Source: Pseudonocardia humida (lineage in GTDB: Bacteria > Actinomycetota > Actinomycetes > Mycobacteriales > Pseudonocardiaceae). Taken from it: a stretch of 64,000 nt of DNA. Positions within the stretch are counted from its first letter, which is position 1, and each line of letters starts with the position of its first letter. The stretch is from NCBI RefSeq assembly GCF_023898865.1, contig NZ_JAGSOV010000015.1:1-64000 (forward strand), given 5' to 3'. The translations under genes and the position numbers were made by a program. The notes under the pieces were generated by a model that worked only from the letters and a program-made list of their open reading frames with translations, was not told the DNA's origin and searched no databases. Below, in pieces: positions 24,674 through 32,839 of the stretch.

Positions 24674-26317
24674 GTGGACGGACGTGGCTCGCCCGTCCGT
24701 CCCGACCCGCGCACACGCCCGGTGCAGGGCGCGTCCGGTGACCCGGGCGAGCGCCGGGACGCGACCGCGATCCGCGCCGAGCTGGCCGCGCGCAGGCGCG
24801 CCGGGACGTCCTTCTCCCGACCCGACGGCTACCGTCGCCCCGTGGCCGAGCGGTCCGTGAGCGGGGCCGGGCCGCGGCGCTTCGACACCGGCCGCATCGT
24901 CCACCGCCTGCGCATCGCGACCGTGGTGCTGTCGGTGCTCATCTTCGCGGTCACCGGCGTCGCGTGGGGCTTCTACCGCGACGTCACCGCCGGCATCACC
25001 ACGACGTCCGCCGTCGGCGAGGGCGACGGCGGCGACCAGAACATCCTGCTGGTCGGCGTGGACAGCCGCACCGACGCGCAGGGCAACCCGCTGCCGCCGG
25101 AGGTGCTGCGCGAGCTCAACAGCGGCGCCGACACCGGCGTGCTCAACTCCGACACGATCATCCTGCTGCACGTGCCGGAGGGCGGCGGCGCCGCGGTCGC
25201 GTTCTCCATCCCGCGCGACAGCTACGTCCGCATCCCCGGCTACCGCCAGGACAAGATCAACGCCGCCTACCCGGCGACGAAGGCCATGACCGCCCAGGAC
25301 CTGGTCCGCGAGGGCGTCACCGACCGGACCCGGATCGACCTGGAGTCCAGCGAGGCGGGCAGGCGGTCGCTGATCGAGTCCGTGGAGGACCTCACCGGCG
25401 TCGTCGTCGACCACTACGCCGAGATCAACCTGCTCGGCTTCTACAACCTGACCACCGCGATCGGCGGCGTCGACGTGTGCCTCAACCGCGCCGTCGACGA
25501 CCACCTCTCCGGCGCCCGGTTCCCGGCCGGGCCGCAGACCATCTCCGGGCGCGACGCGCTGGCGTTCGTGCGGCAGCGCCACGGCCTGCCCCAGGGCGAC
25601 CTGTCCCGGATCCGCCGCCAGCAGGCGTTCCTGGCCGCGGTGGCCGACAAGATCCTGGCCGGCGGCACGCTCACCGACCCCGGCAAGCTCGGTGGGCTCA
25701 TCGACGTCGTGCAGCGGTCGGTGGTGATCGACGCCGGCTGGGACCTGCTGGGGTTCGCCCGGCAGGCGACCGACCTCGCGGGCGGCGACCTGGAGTTCGT
25801 CACCATCCCGACGCGCGGCGCCGAGACCAACGACCGCGGCGACGTGATCGTGGTCGACCCGGACGAGGTGGCGACGTTCATCGAGGAGCGCAGCGCCGCC
25901 CTGGACGCCGAGCTCACCGCGCCCGCCCTGCCCGTCGCCCCGGCCGCGCTGGACGTCATCGCCTCCCGCTACGTGACCGATGTGCGCAACGGCTCGGACA
26001 CCGTGGGCCTGGCCACCGACGTGGCCGCCCACCTGCGCACGCTCGGCTTCCTGCCCGGCACCGTCGACAACACCGAGCCCACCGAGCGGTCGGTCGTGCG
26101 CTACACCGACCCGGACTCCGACGCCGCCCAGGCCGTCGCCGAGCAGTTGGGCGACATCGCGACCGAGCGGTCCGACGAGGTCCCCCGCGGGCACCTGCTC
26201 GTCGTGGCCGGCGACGACTTCGACGCCCGCACCGTCGCCGCCACCGCCGCGGCGGCCGACCCCACGCCGTCCGCCGGGGCCGGGGTCACCGCGGCGGGCC
26301 CGGGCTGCGTGGACTGA
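24674..26317 (+). CDS. LytR-CpsA-Psr (LCP) cell-wall ligase
   Basis: A 547-residue membrane-anchored ligase that transfers lipid-linked arabinogalactan (or other teichoic-acid-like polymer) onto peptidoglycan. About 70 cytoplasmic, Arg-rich residues precede one transmembrane helix (IATVVLSVLIFAVTGVAWGF). The LCP domain follows: ILLVGVDSRTD, SDTIILLHV, FSIPRDSYVRIPG (catalytic Asp/Arg region), DKINAAYP and DVCLNRAVDDH. From about residue 430 there is a LytR_C domain (VTDVRNGSDTVGLATDVAAH). It corresponds to Rv3267. GTG start with GGAGG 6 nt upstream. Confidence 0.94.
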   Translation: MDGRGSPVRPDPRTRPVQGASGDPGERRDATAIRAELAARRRAGTSFSRPDGYRRPVAERSVSGAGPRRFDTGRIVHRLRIATVVLSVLIFAVTGVAWGFYRDVTAGITTTSAVGEGDGGDQNILLVGVDSRTDAQGNPLPPEVLRELNSGADTGVLNSDTIILLHVPEGGGAAVAFSIPRDSYVRIPGYRQDKINAAYPATKAMTAQDLVREGVTDRTRIDLESSEAGRRSLIESVEDLTGVVVDHYAEINLLGFYNLTTAIGGVDVCLNRAVDDHLSGARFPAGPQTISGRDALAFVRQRHGLPQGDLSRIRRQQAFLAAVADKILAGGTLTDPGKLGGLIDVVQRSVVIDAGWDLLGFARQATDLAGGDLEFVTIPTRGAETNDRGDVIVVDPDEVATFIEERSAALDAELTAPALPVAPAALDVIASRYVTDVRNGSDTVGLATDVAAHLRTLGFLPGTVDNTEPTERSVVRYTDPDSDAAQAVAEQLGDIATERSDEVPRGHLLVVAGDDFDARTVAATAAAADPTPSAGAGVTAAGPGCVD

Positions 26318-26330
26318 GCACCGGACTGAA

Positions 26331-26336
26331 TACGGT
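26331..26336 (+). promoter_or_regulatory. -10 box (TACGGT) of TIGR03089 gene
   Basis: TACGGT, six bases before the GTG at 26343; leaderless-type. Confidence 0.45.
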
Positions 26337-26342
26337 GGACCC

Positions 26343-27062
26343 GTGACCCTCACCGCCGCTCTCCTCGACCCGCTGCGCACCGGGCCCGACGCCGCCCGAC
26401 CGCTGATCACGTACTACGACGACGCGACGGGCGAGCGCATCGAGCTGTCCGCGGTGACCACGGCCAACTGGGCGGCCAAGGCGGCCAACCTGCTCCGCGA
26501 GGAGTGCGACGTCGAGCCGGGCACGAAGGTGGCGCTGCTGCTGCCCCCGCACTGGCAGACGGCCGCGGTCCTGCTGGCCGCGTGGTGGTGTGGCGCGGAG
26601 GTGGTCACCGAGCCGGGCGCGGCCGAGTGGGTCCTCTGCGACGCCGACCGCGTCGACCTGGCCCTGGCCGACGACCCGCCCGGCGGCGTCGTCGCGCTCT
26701 CGCTGGACGCCTTCGGCAAGGGCATCCCGGGCCTGCCCGTCGGCGTGCTCGACTTCGCCACCGAGGTCCGGCTGCAGCCCGACGACTTCGTCCCGTGGCA
26801 GCCGCTCCCGGCCGAGGCGCCCGCCCTGGACGGGCAGTCGGTGTCCGAGCTGCTCGCCGGCGCCCGCGCCGCCGCGGAGGCGCACCGCCTGGTGGCCGGG
26901 TCGCGCGTGCTGTCGACGCTGGAGTGGTCGGGCGAGGGCCTGGTCACCGGCCTGCTGGCGGTGCTGGCCGCGGGCGCCTCGCTGGTGCAGGTGCGCAACC
27001 CGGACGAGGCCGGGCTGGAGCGCAAGGCGCAGAGCGAGCGGACGACGGTCCGGCTGGGCTGA
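26343..27062 (+). CDS. TIGR03089-family protein (Rv3268-type)
   Basis: A 239-residue protein of an actinobacterial family resembling the N-terminal half of AMP-dependent acyl-CoA synthetases (ANWAAKAANLLREECDVEPG, KVALLLPPHWQTAAVLLAAWW) but without the P-loop-like TSGTTG adenylation motif or the C-terminal lid domain. It is therefore probably not an active ligase; a carrier or chaperone role is possible. It follows the LCP gene exactly as Rv3268 follows Rv3267, and carries its own leaderless promoter. Function unknown. Confidence 0.92.
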   Translation: MTLTAALLDPLRTGPDAARPLITYYDDATGERIELSAVTTANWAAKAANLLREECDVEPGTKVALLLPPHWQTAAVLLAAWWCGAEVVTEPGAAEWVLCDADRVDLALADDPPGGVVALSLDAFGKGIPGLPVGVLDFATEVRLQPDDFVPWQPLPAEAPALDGQSVSELLAGARAAAEAHRLVAGSRVLSTLEWSGEGLVTGLLAVLAAGASLVQVRNPDEAGLERKAQSERTTVRLG

Positions 27063-28191
27063 GGTCCGCGGCCGGTGGCGCGGCGACTACTGCCGCCCGA
27101 ACCCGCGGTCCTTCAGCCACAGGCCGAGGCGGTCCCCGAGCAGCACACCGCCGACGCCGGCGGGCGTGAGGCCGAGCACCGCGACCCAGTCGAGCCAGGT
27201 CGTCGGCACCCACGCGGTCCAGCCCAGGCTCACGACGGCGGTCAGGGCGGCGAGGTAGGGCCGGACGGACTCGGACGGCCCCCGCAGCGGTCCGCGACGT
27301 CCCGGTGTGTTGTCCACAAAGGACTCCTCGGATCCGGGCGGTCGGCCGTTGGCGCAGCCGCGCGATCGTGCCGACCAGGACGTCGATGTCGGCGTCCCAG
27401 GACACGTGGTCGAGCCGGATGCCGTTCACCCGGCTCAGCGCCGCGAGCGGGGCAGGCAGGTCGCCCGGGCGCGGCATGTCGGCCCGGTCGAGCAGGACGG
27501 GCACCACCGGCTTGCGCAGGCGGAGTGCCTGCTCGATCTCGATCCGCACGTTGTCGACCGGGTCCTCGAGCCGGGGCAGGCCCCGCTCGTCCTGCGCGGT
27601 GAGCCACTTCTCGCCGATCAGGACGAGCACGACGGCGCTCGCCCGGATCGCATCGAGGACGCCCTCGGCGGAGTCGACACCCGCGTCGAGGGAGTCCACG
27701 TCCATGAACACCTCCCGCCGGCCGAAGTGGGCGCGCAGCCGGTCCGAGACGCCGCGCGCGGCGTGGCGGCTGTCCGAGCGGCGGTAGCTCACGAAGATCC
27801 GTGAGGGCGACGGGCGCGGCCGGGGCGAGGTGGCCGCCGCCCGCCGCGGGCGGGGCGGCTCCGCGGTCCGGGTGGTCAGCGTGGCGGACGTGTCCGGCGA
27901 GCGGGGGGTTCGGCGGACCTCCACACCCCGCCGGGCGTGGAGGTTCGCCACCGCCACGACCCCGATCGCCGCCGTCAGGACCTGGACCAGCAGTTCGAGC
28001 CAGTCGATGCCCGAGGTCGCCGACGCGATCCCGAGCGCCCGCACGATGAACGTGGCGACGAAGGCGGCGAGCACGCCGACGAGCACCGTGAGCCGCACCG
28101 GGATCGGCTGACGAGCCGGTACCACCAGCCGACCGAGGGAGCCGATGATCGCACCGACCACGAGCATGCTGATGAGGCCCGTGATCGTCAT
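26944..28191 (-). CDS. Membrane-anchored TIR-domain protein (GlsB-like N-terminus), C-terminal end uncertain
   Basis: Residues 1-90 hold two or three hydrophobic segments (MTITGLISMLVVGAIIGSLG, resembling transglycosylase-associated/GlsB-YeaQ proteins; then VLVGVLAAFVATFIVRALG and LLVQVLTAAIGVVAVANL). A Pro/Arg linker (91-130) leads to a TIR domain (131-278): RIFVSYRRSDSRHAARGVSD, REVFMDVDSLDAGVDSAEG, VVLVLIGEKW and the putative catalytic-Glu helix VRIEIEQALRLRKPVVPVLL. TIR domains of this type hydrolyse NAD+ or signal by self-assembly. After residue about 280 the frame becomes Arg/Pro-rich and overlaps, in another frame, a good membrane-protein ORF, then the 3' end of the TIGR03089 gene; a frameshift near 27320-27350 is likely, so true length may be about 285 residues. 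Confidence 0.72.
   Translation of the reverse strand: MTITGLISMLVVGAIIGSLGRLVVPARQPIPVRLTVLVGVLAAFVATFIVRALGIASATSGIDWLELLVQVLTAAIGVVAVANLHARRGVEVRRTPRSPDTSATLTTRTAEPPRPRRAAATSPRPRPSPSRIFVSYRRSDSRHAARGVSDRLRAHFGRREVFMDVDSLDAGVDSAEGVLDAIRASAVVLVLIGEKWLTAQDERGLPRLEDPVDNVRIEIEQALRLRKPVVPVLLDRADMPRPGDLPAPLAALSRVNGIRLDHVSWDADIDVLVGTIARLRQRPTARIRGVLCGQHTGTSRTAAGAVRVRPALPRRPDRRREPGLDRVGADDLARLGRGARPHARRRRRCAARGPPRPVAEGPRVRAAVVAAPPAADLSPAGPSSARSAPCAPARPRPGCAPAPARRPRPAPPAGR
27087..27317 (-). CDS. Small two-helix membrane protein
   Basis: A 76-residue frame with GTG start preceded by GAGGAG at 6 nt. Two hydrophobic segments (YLAALTAVVSLGWTAWVP and WVAVLGLTPAGVGGVLLG) predict two transmembrane helices with a basic tail. 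Third-codon G/C is very high in this frame, which is therefore the coding one, although a different minus-strand frame (TIR gene) is also open here. It is either a separate gene translated after the TIR gene or its C-terminus after a frameshift. Family not recognised; holin-like size. Confidence 0.6.
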   Translation of the reverse strand: MDNTPGRRGPLRGPSESVRPYLAALTAVVSLGWTAWVPTTWLDWVAVLGLTPAGVGGVLLGDRLGLWLKDRGFGRQ

Positions 28192-28368
28192 GCCCGCTCC
28201 GTCCGTCGAAACCCGCCGCGTCCGGCCGGAGTCGCCCCCTCCCTCGTCCGGGGGGCGCGGAACGATACATCGCCGAGGTGCCGCAGCCCGCCGGACGAAC
28301 CGGCACCCGGCCCGGGGCCGGGCCCCGACGGCGTCCGTTCGGCGCAGAACCCGCTCGCGGCCCGGCCC

Positions 28369-28374
28369 TAGGAT
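28369..28374 (+). promoter_or_regulatory. -10 box (TAGGAT) of the WD40 kinase gene
   Basis: TAGGAT, seven bases before the GTG at 28382; the 190-bp divergent region also must contain the promoter of the TIR gene. Confidence 0.55.
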
Positions 28375-28381
28375 CACAGCC

Positions 28382-30424
28382 GTGCCGAGCCGGGGCGGGA
28401 GCGCTGCGAGCGGAACGGTGCTGGGCCCGTACCGCCTCGTCTCGCTGGTCGGGCAGGGCGGCATGGCCGAGGTGTGGCGGGCCGTGGACACCCGCAAGGA
28501 CCGGGAGGTCGCGCTCAAGCTGCTGGGTCCCTGGCTGCGCGGCGACACCGGCTTCGAGCGCCGGTTCCGCCGGGAGTCCGCGCTGGTGGCCCGGCTGCAC
28601 TCGCCGAACGTGATCCCGATCCACGACTTCGGCGAGGTGGGGGGTCGGCTGTTCATCGACATGCCGCTGGTCGAGGGCACCGACCTCGGCACGCTGATCG
28701 GCCGCGACGGCCCGCTCGCCCCCGAGCGGGCCGTGCGGATCGTCGAGCAGGTCGCCCACGGGCTGGCCGCCGCCCACCGCGCCGGGCTCGTGCACCGCGA
28801 CGTCAAGCCGTCGAACGTGCTGCTGACCGGCGACGGGTCCGAGCACGCCTACCTGATCGACTTCGGGGTGGCCAGGTCGGTGGACGGCACCCTGCTGTCG
28901 TCGTCGATCGGCGCGGTCATCGGCACCCCGGCCTACCTGGCGCCCGAGCGGTTCGACGGCGACGGCGACCACCGCGGCGACGTCTACGCCCTGGGCTGCC
29001 TGCTGCACGAGGCGCTCACCGGGGAGCCGCCGTTCAGCGCGCCCAGCCTGGTCGGCCTGGTGCACGCCCACCAGCACACGCCGCCGCCGCGGCCCTCGGC
29101 GCGCCCCGGCGTGCCCGCCGCCATGGACGGCGTCGTCGCGCGGGTGCTGGCCAAGGACCCCGGCCGGCGCTTCCCGACGGCCACCGACCTCGCCTCCGCC
29201 GCCCGCGCGGCGCTGACCGCGGCCCCGGCCCCGGTGGTCCCGCAGCACCGGTCGATGCCGACCGCCCCGCTGACCGCCCCCACGCCCACCGGCCCCGACC
29301 GGCCGTCCCGGCTGCGGCCGGTCGCCGTGGCGCTGTCCGCGACCGTCGTCGTCGCCGCCGCTGCCGTGCTCGCCGTCGTCATCTCCGACGGCGCGTCCAC
29401 GGCCACCGGCACGCCGCACGCCCCCGCCGCCGCGTCCTCCCCCGCCGCGCCCCCGGCCCCCGGCGCGCACCCGGCCGAACGGGTGCTGAGCGGCCACTCG
29501 GCGGCCGTCTTCGGGGTGGTCGCGACCCGGGTCGACGGCCGCGCCGCGCTCGTCTCGGGCAGTTCGGACGCCACCCTGCGGGTGTGGGACGCCGAGACCG
29601 GCGCCCAGGTGGCCGAGCCGATCACCGAGCAGCGCGCCGGCGTGACGGCGATGGCCGGCGGCGAGGTCGCCGGGCGGCCGGTGGTGCTCACCGCGGGCGA
29701 GGACGGCGCCGTCCGCACCTGGGACCCGAGCACCGGGCTACAGGTCGGCAAGCCCGTCCGCAGCGGCGGCGGCGAAGTCCTCGACGTCGCCCTCGACGAC
29801 GTCGACGGCCGTCGGGTGATCGTCTTCGGCGGCACCGACGGGATCGTGCGGCTGGCCGACGCGGCCACCGGCGACCCGGTCGGCACCCCGCTCGCCGGCC
29901 ACACCTCCCGGGTGAACGCGCTCGCCACGGCCCGCCTCGGCGACCGCACCGTCGTCGTCTCGGTGTCGCAGGACCGCACCGTCCGCGTCGGCGACCCGAC
30001 GGCCGGCACCCCGATCGGCGAGCCGATGACCGGCCACACGGGCCCCGTCCTCGCGCTGGCGGTCGCCGAGGTCGACGGCCGGCCGGTGGCCGTCTCCGGC
30101 GGCGAGGACGCGACCGTGCGCCGCTGGGACCTCGCCACCGGCACCCCGATCGGCGACCCGCTGACCGGCCACACCGGGCCGGTCCGCGGGCTGGCGGTGA
30201 TCACCGTCGACGGTCGCCCGGCGATCGTCTCGACCGGCGACGACCGCGCGCTGCGGCTGTGGGACCCGGCGACCGGGGCCCCGATCGGCGACCCGATCAC
30301 CGGCCACACCGGCAGCGTGGTCGTCGCGATGGCCACCGAGCTCGCGGATGGCCCGGTCCTCGTCTCCGGCAGCACCGACGCCACCGTCCGCACGTGGGAC
30401 CTCCGGACGCGGATGGCGGGCTGA
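28382..30424 (+). CDS. Ser/Thr protein kinase with seven WD40 repeats
   Basis: A 680-residue PknB-type kinase. Kinase domain 15-275: Gly loop GQGGMAEV, Lys46 (VALKLLG), HRDVKPSNV with catalytic Asp140, DFG Asp160, and GTPAYLAPERF. A Pro/Ala linker leads to one transmembrane helix (VAVALSATVVVAAAAVLAVV, about 310-330). The external part is a seven-bladed WD40 propeller: blades at GHSAAVFG, EQRAGVTA, GGGEVLDV, GHTSRVNA, GHTGPVLA, GHTGPVRG and GHTGSVVV, most ending RxWD. The propeller is probably a sensor or scaffold outside the cell. Divergent from the TIR gene, so joint regulation is possible. Confidence 0.94.
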   Translation: MPSRGGSAASGTVLGPYRLVSLVGQGGMAEVWRAVDTRKDREVALKLLGPWLRGDTGFERRFRRESALVARLHSPNVIPIHDFGEVGGRLFIDMPLVEGTDLGTLIGRDGPLAPERAVRIVEQVAHGLAAAHRAGLVHRDVKPSNVLLTGDGSEHAYLIDFGVARSVDGTLLSSSIGAVIGTPAYLAPERFDGDGDHRGDVYALGCLLHEALTGEPPFSAPSLVGLVHAHQHTPPPRPSARPGVPAAMDGVVARVLAKDPGRRFPTATDLASAARAALTAAPAPVVPQHRSMPTAPLTAPTPTGPDRPSRLRPVAVALSATVVVAAAAVLAVVISDGASTATGTPHAPAAASSPAAPPAPGAHPAERVLSGHSAAVFGVVATRVDGRAALVSGSSDATLRVWDAETGAQVAEPITEQRAGVTAMAGGEVAGRPVVLTAGEDGAVRTWDPSTGLQVGKPVRSGGGEVLDVALDDVDGRRVIVFGGTDGIVRLADAATGDPVGTPLAGHTSRVNALATARLGDRTVVVSVSQDRTVRVGDPTAGTPIGEPMTGHTGPVLALAVAEVDGRPVAVSGGEDATVRRWDLATGTPIGDPLTGHTGPVRGLAVITVDGRPAIVSTGDDRALRLWDPATGAPIGDPITGHTGSVVVAMATELADGPVLVSGSTDATVRTWDLRTRMAG

Positions 30425-30462
30425 TTCGGCGGTGATCGCGTCGTGACCGGGCACCCCGGTGG

Positions 30463-30468
30463 TTATGT
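30463..30468 (+). promoter_or_regulatory. -10 box (TATGTT) of O-methyltransferase gene
   Basis: TATGTT, seven bases before the GTG at 30476; supports that start over the one at 30443. Confidence 0.5.
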
Positions 30469-30475
30469 TCGGGCG

Positions 30476-31486
30476 GTGGACCCAGCCGCCGCGCCCTCGA
30501 TCCGAGCGATGGCCGATCTCGCCACCCCGATGGCCATCCGCGTCGCCGCGACGCTCGACCTGGTGGAGCTCGCCGGGAGCGCGGGAGCGACGGCGGAGCA
30601 CCTCGCCACCGAGACCGGCACCGCGCCCCCGGCCCTGCGCTGCCTGCTCGACCACCTGGTCGCGGTCGGCGTCTTCGACCGCGACGCGGGGTCCGGCCGC
30701 TACCGGCCGACCGCTCTCGGCGCCCAGATGGGCCAGGACGCCCCGGAGGGCGTCAAGCCGCTGCTCGACATCGACAGCGCGGGCGGGCGGGCCGAGCTCG
30801 CCTTCGTCGACCTGCTCGAGGTGATCACCACCGGTGCCGCCGCCTACCCGCGGCGCTACGGCCGCGACTTCTGGGCCGACCTCGACGCCGCACCGGAGCT
30901 GCGGCGCTCCTTCGACGCCCAGATGAACTGGCGGTTCCGGGAGCAGGCGCCGCAGATCGCCCGGCGCTTCGACTGGGGCCGCTTCACCGAGGTCGTCGAC
31001 GTCGGCGGGGGCGACGGGGGGCTCCTCGTCGAGATCCTGCGGGCCCACCCGGGCCTGCGTGGGCGGGTCGTGGACCTGCCCCCGACTGCGGCCGCCGCCG
31101 CCGAGCGGTTCGCCGCCGCCGGGCTCGACGACCGGGCGGGCGCCGTGCCCGGCAGCTTCTTCGACCCCCTGCCCGCGGGCGCCGACGCCTACCTGCTGTC
31201 CGACATCCTGCACGACTGGGACGACGACCACGCCCGCACGATCCTCACCGGATGCCGGCGGGCCGCCGCCCCCGACGGCACGGTCGTGGTGATCGAGCCG
31301 GTGCGGGGGCGGGGCGCGAACACCGCGATCGACCTGTCCATGCTGGTGTACTTCGGCGGCCGGGAACGCACCGTCGACGAGCTGGCCGCCCTGGCCGCCG
31401 ACTGCGGACTCGTCCTGCGGGCCTCGGGCCCGGCGTCGGACGGGCGGACGGCGCTGGAGTTCACGGTGCGGGACGCGACGCGGTAG
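30476..31486 (+). CDS. SAM-dependent O-methyltransferase (plant-type)
   Basis: A 336-residue enzyme with an N-terminal winged-helix dimerisation domain (MADLATPMAIRVAATLDL, HLATETGTAPPALRCLLDHL) and a class I methyltransferase domain: VVDVGGGDGGLL binds SAM, VDLPPTAAAA follows, and SDILHDWDDDHARTIL carries the catalytic His. This is the fold of small-molecule O-methyltransferases such as those for polyketides or hydroxy-aromatics. A single gene without a biosynthetic cluster around it, so the substrate is unknown. Confidence 0.9.
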   Translation: MDPAAAPSIRAMADLATPMAIRVAATLDLVELAGSAGATAEHLATETGTAPPALRCLLDHLVAVGVFDRDAGSGRYRPTALGAQMGQDAPEGVKPLLDIDSAGGRAELAFVDLLEVITTGAAAYPRRYGRDFWADLDAAPELRRSFDAQMNWRFREQAPQIARRFDWGRFTEVVDVGGGDGGLLVEILRAHPGLRGRVVDLPPTAAAAAERFAAAGLDDRAGAVPGSFFDPLPAGADAYLLSDILHDWDDDHARTILTGCRRAAAPDGTVVVIEPVRGRGANTAIDLSMLVYFGGRERTVDELAALAADCGLVLRASGPASDGRTALEFTVRDATR

Positions 31487-31531
31487 CGCTGCCACCGCGC
31501 ACACCGTTCCGCACCGCGCACACCTGGCCTC

Positions 31532-31563
31532 CACCGCGCGCATGTCCTGACGTGTGCGCGGTG
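31532..31563. terminator. Imperfect hairpin in convergent gap
   Basis: CACCGCGCGCA (31532-31542) and TGTGCGCGGTG (31553-31563) pair with one mismatch. Five related ACCGCGCRCA copies in both orientations fill 31495-31583 between the O-methyltransferase and fadE25. Confidence 0.55.
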
Positions 31564-31622
31564 ACCACACGGTGCGCGCGGTGCTCAGCACCCCCTCCGG
31601 TCGGAGGGCTGGGGAGCGGGGG

Positions 31623-32789
31623 CTAGCCCTTGAGCAGGGCCCGCGCCATCACCAACCGCTGGATCTGGTTGGTCCCCTCGTAGATCTGGGTGATCTTGGC
31701 GTCGCGCATCATCCGCTCCACCGGGAAGTCCTTCGTGTACCCCGCGCCGCCCAGCAGCTGCACCGCGTCGGTGGTGACGCTCATGGCGGTGTCGGAGGCC
31801 AGGCACTTGGCGGCGCTGGAGATGAAGCCGAGGTTCGGCTCGCCGCGCTCGGCGCGCGAGGCGGCCACGTAGACCAGCTGGCGGGCGGCTTCGACCTTCA
31901 TCGCCATGTCGGCCAGCATGAACTGCAGGCCCTGGAACTCGGCGAGGTGCTTGCCGAACTGCTTGCGCTCCTTGGCGTAGGCGACGGCGATGTCCAGCGC
32001 GCCCTGGGCGATGCCGACGGCCTGGGCGCCGATGGTGGGGCGGGTGTGGTCGAGGGTGCGCAGGGCGGTCTTGAAGCCGGTGCCCTCGGCGCCGATGATC
32101 CGGTCGGCGGGCATGCGGCAGTCGGAGAAGTAGATCTCGCGGGTGGGCGAGCCCGCGATGCCGAGCTTGCGCTCCTTCGGGCCGACCTCGAAGCCGGGGT
32201 CGTCGCGGTGGACGACGAACGCGGAGATGCCGTTGGCGCCCTTCCCGGGGTCGGTGACCGCCATGACGGTGTACCAGGTCGACTCGCCCGCGTTGGTGAT
32301 CCAGCACTTGGTGCCGTTCAGCACCCAGTCGTCGCCGTCGCGGCGGGCGCGGGTCTTCATCGCGGCGGCGTCCGAGCCCGCCTCGCGCTCGGAGAGCGCG
32401 TAGCTGATCATGGCCTCGCCGGTCGCGATCGAGGGCAGGACCCGCTTCTTCAGCTCGTCGGACGCCGACAGCAGGATCGGGGTCATGCCCAGGCCGTTGA
32501 CCGCGGGGATCAGCGACGACGACGTGCAGACCCGGGCGACCTCCTCGATCACGATGCAGCCGGCCAGCTCGTCGGCGCCCTGACCGCCGTACTCCTCGGG
32601 GATGATCACAGCCTGGAAACCGGCCTTGACCAGGGCCTCGTGCGCCTCGGTCGGGAAGCGGACCCGCTCGTCGACGTCGGCTGCGTGCGGTGCGATCTCC
32701 TTCTCCGCCAGCGCGCGCACGGCGTCGCGGAGCGCCTCGTGCTCGTCGCTCAGCCGGTAGGTATCGAATGCGGGATCCACCCGACCCAC
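31623..32789 (-). CDS. fadE25: Acyl-CoA dehydrogenase
   Basis: A 388-residue flavoprotein catalysing alpha,beta-dehydrogenation of acyl-CoAs. Motifs: IIPEEYGGQGADELAG, SYALSEREAGSDAAAM (FAD/substrate region), GTKCWITNAGESTWYTVMAV, KERKLGIAGSPTREIYF, RKQFGKHLAEFQGLQFML and the catalytic Glu-bearing QIYEGTNQIQRLVMARALL at the end. Very close in sequence pattern to mycobacterial FadE25 (Rv3274c), which also lies next to purE. The GTG at 32789 (MGRVDPAFDTYRL) is chosen to match homologues. Divergent TetR shares a palindromic site just upstream. Confidence 0.95.
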   Translation of the reverse strand: MGRVDPAFDTYRLSDEHEALRDAVRALAEKEIAPHAADVDERVRFPTEAHEALVKAGFQAVIIPEEYGGQGADELAGCIVIEEVARVCTSSSLIPAVNGLGMTPILLSASDELKKRVLPSIATGEAMISYALSEREAGSDAAAMKTRARRDGDDWVLNGTKCWITNAGESTWYTVMAVTDPGKGANGISAFVVHRDDPGFEVGPKERKLGIAGSPTREIYFSDCRMPADRIIGAEGTGFKTALRTLDHTRPTIGAQAVGIAQGALDIAVAYAKERKQFGKHLAEFQGLQFMLADMAMKVEAARQLVYVAASRAERGEPNLGFISSAAKCLASDTAMSVTTDAVQLLGGAGYTKDFPVERMMRDAKITQIYEGTNQIQRLVMARALLKG

Positions 32790-32795
32790 GGTAAC

Positions 32796-32808
32796 GGCAC
32801 TCCGTGCC
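32796..32808. promoter_or_regulatory. Probable TetR operator
   Basis: GGCAC-TCC-GTGCC, a perfect 5+5 palindrome, 7 nt before the fadE25 start on one side and about 30 nt before the TetR start on the other. A second GTGCC half-site (32835-32839) abuts the TetR start. Confidence 0.6.
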
Positions 32809-32826
32809 ATTAGCAAGGCGCGCTGC

Positions 32827-32832
32827 TACCCT
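32827..32832 (+). promoter_or_regulatory. -10 box (TACCCT) of TetR gene
   Basis: TACCCT, seven bases before the ATG at 32840. Confidence 0.45.
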
Positions 32833-32839
32833 CCGTGCC

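Noticed and set aside
30440..30475. O-methyltransferase start at 30443
   Set aside because: The -10 box TATGTT lies inside this extension, and it adds residues without homology; the GTG at 30476 is better.
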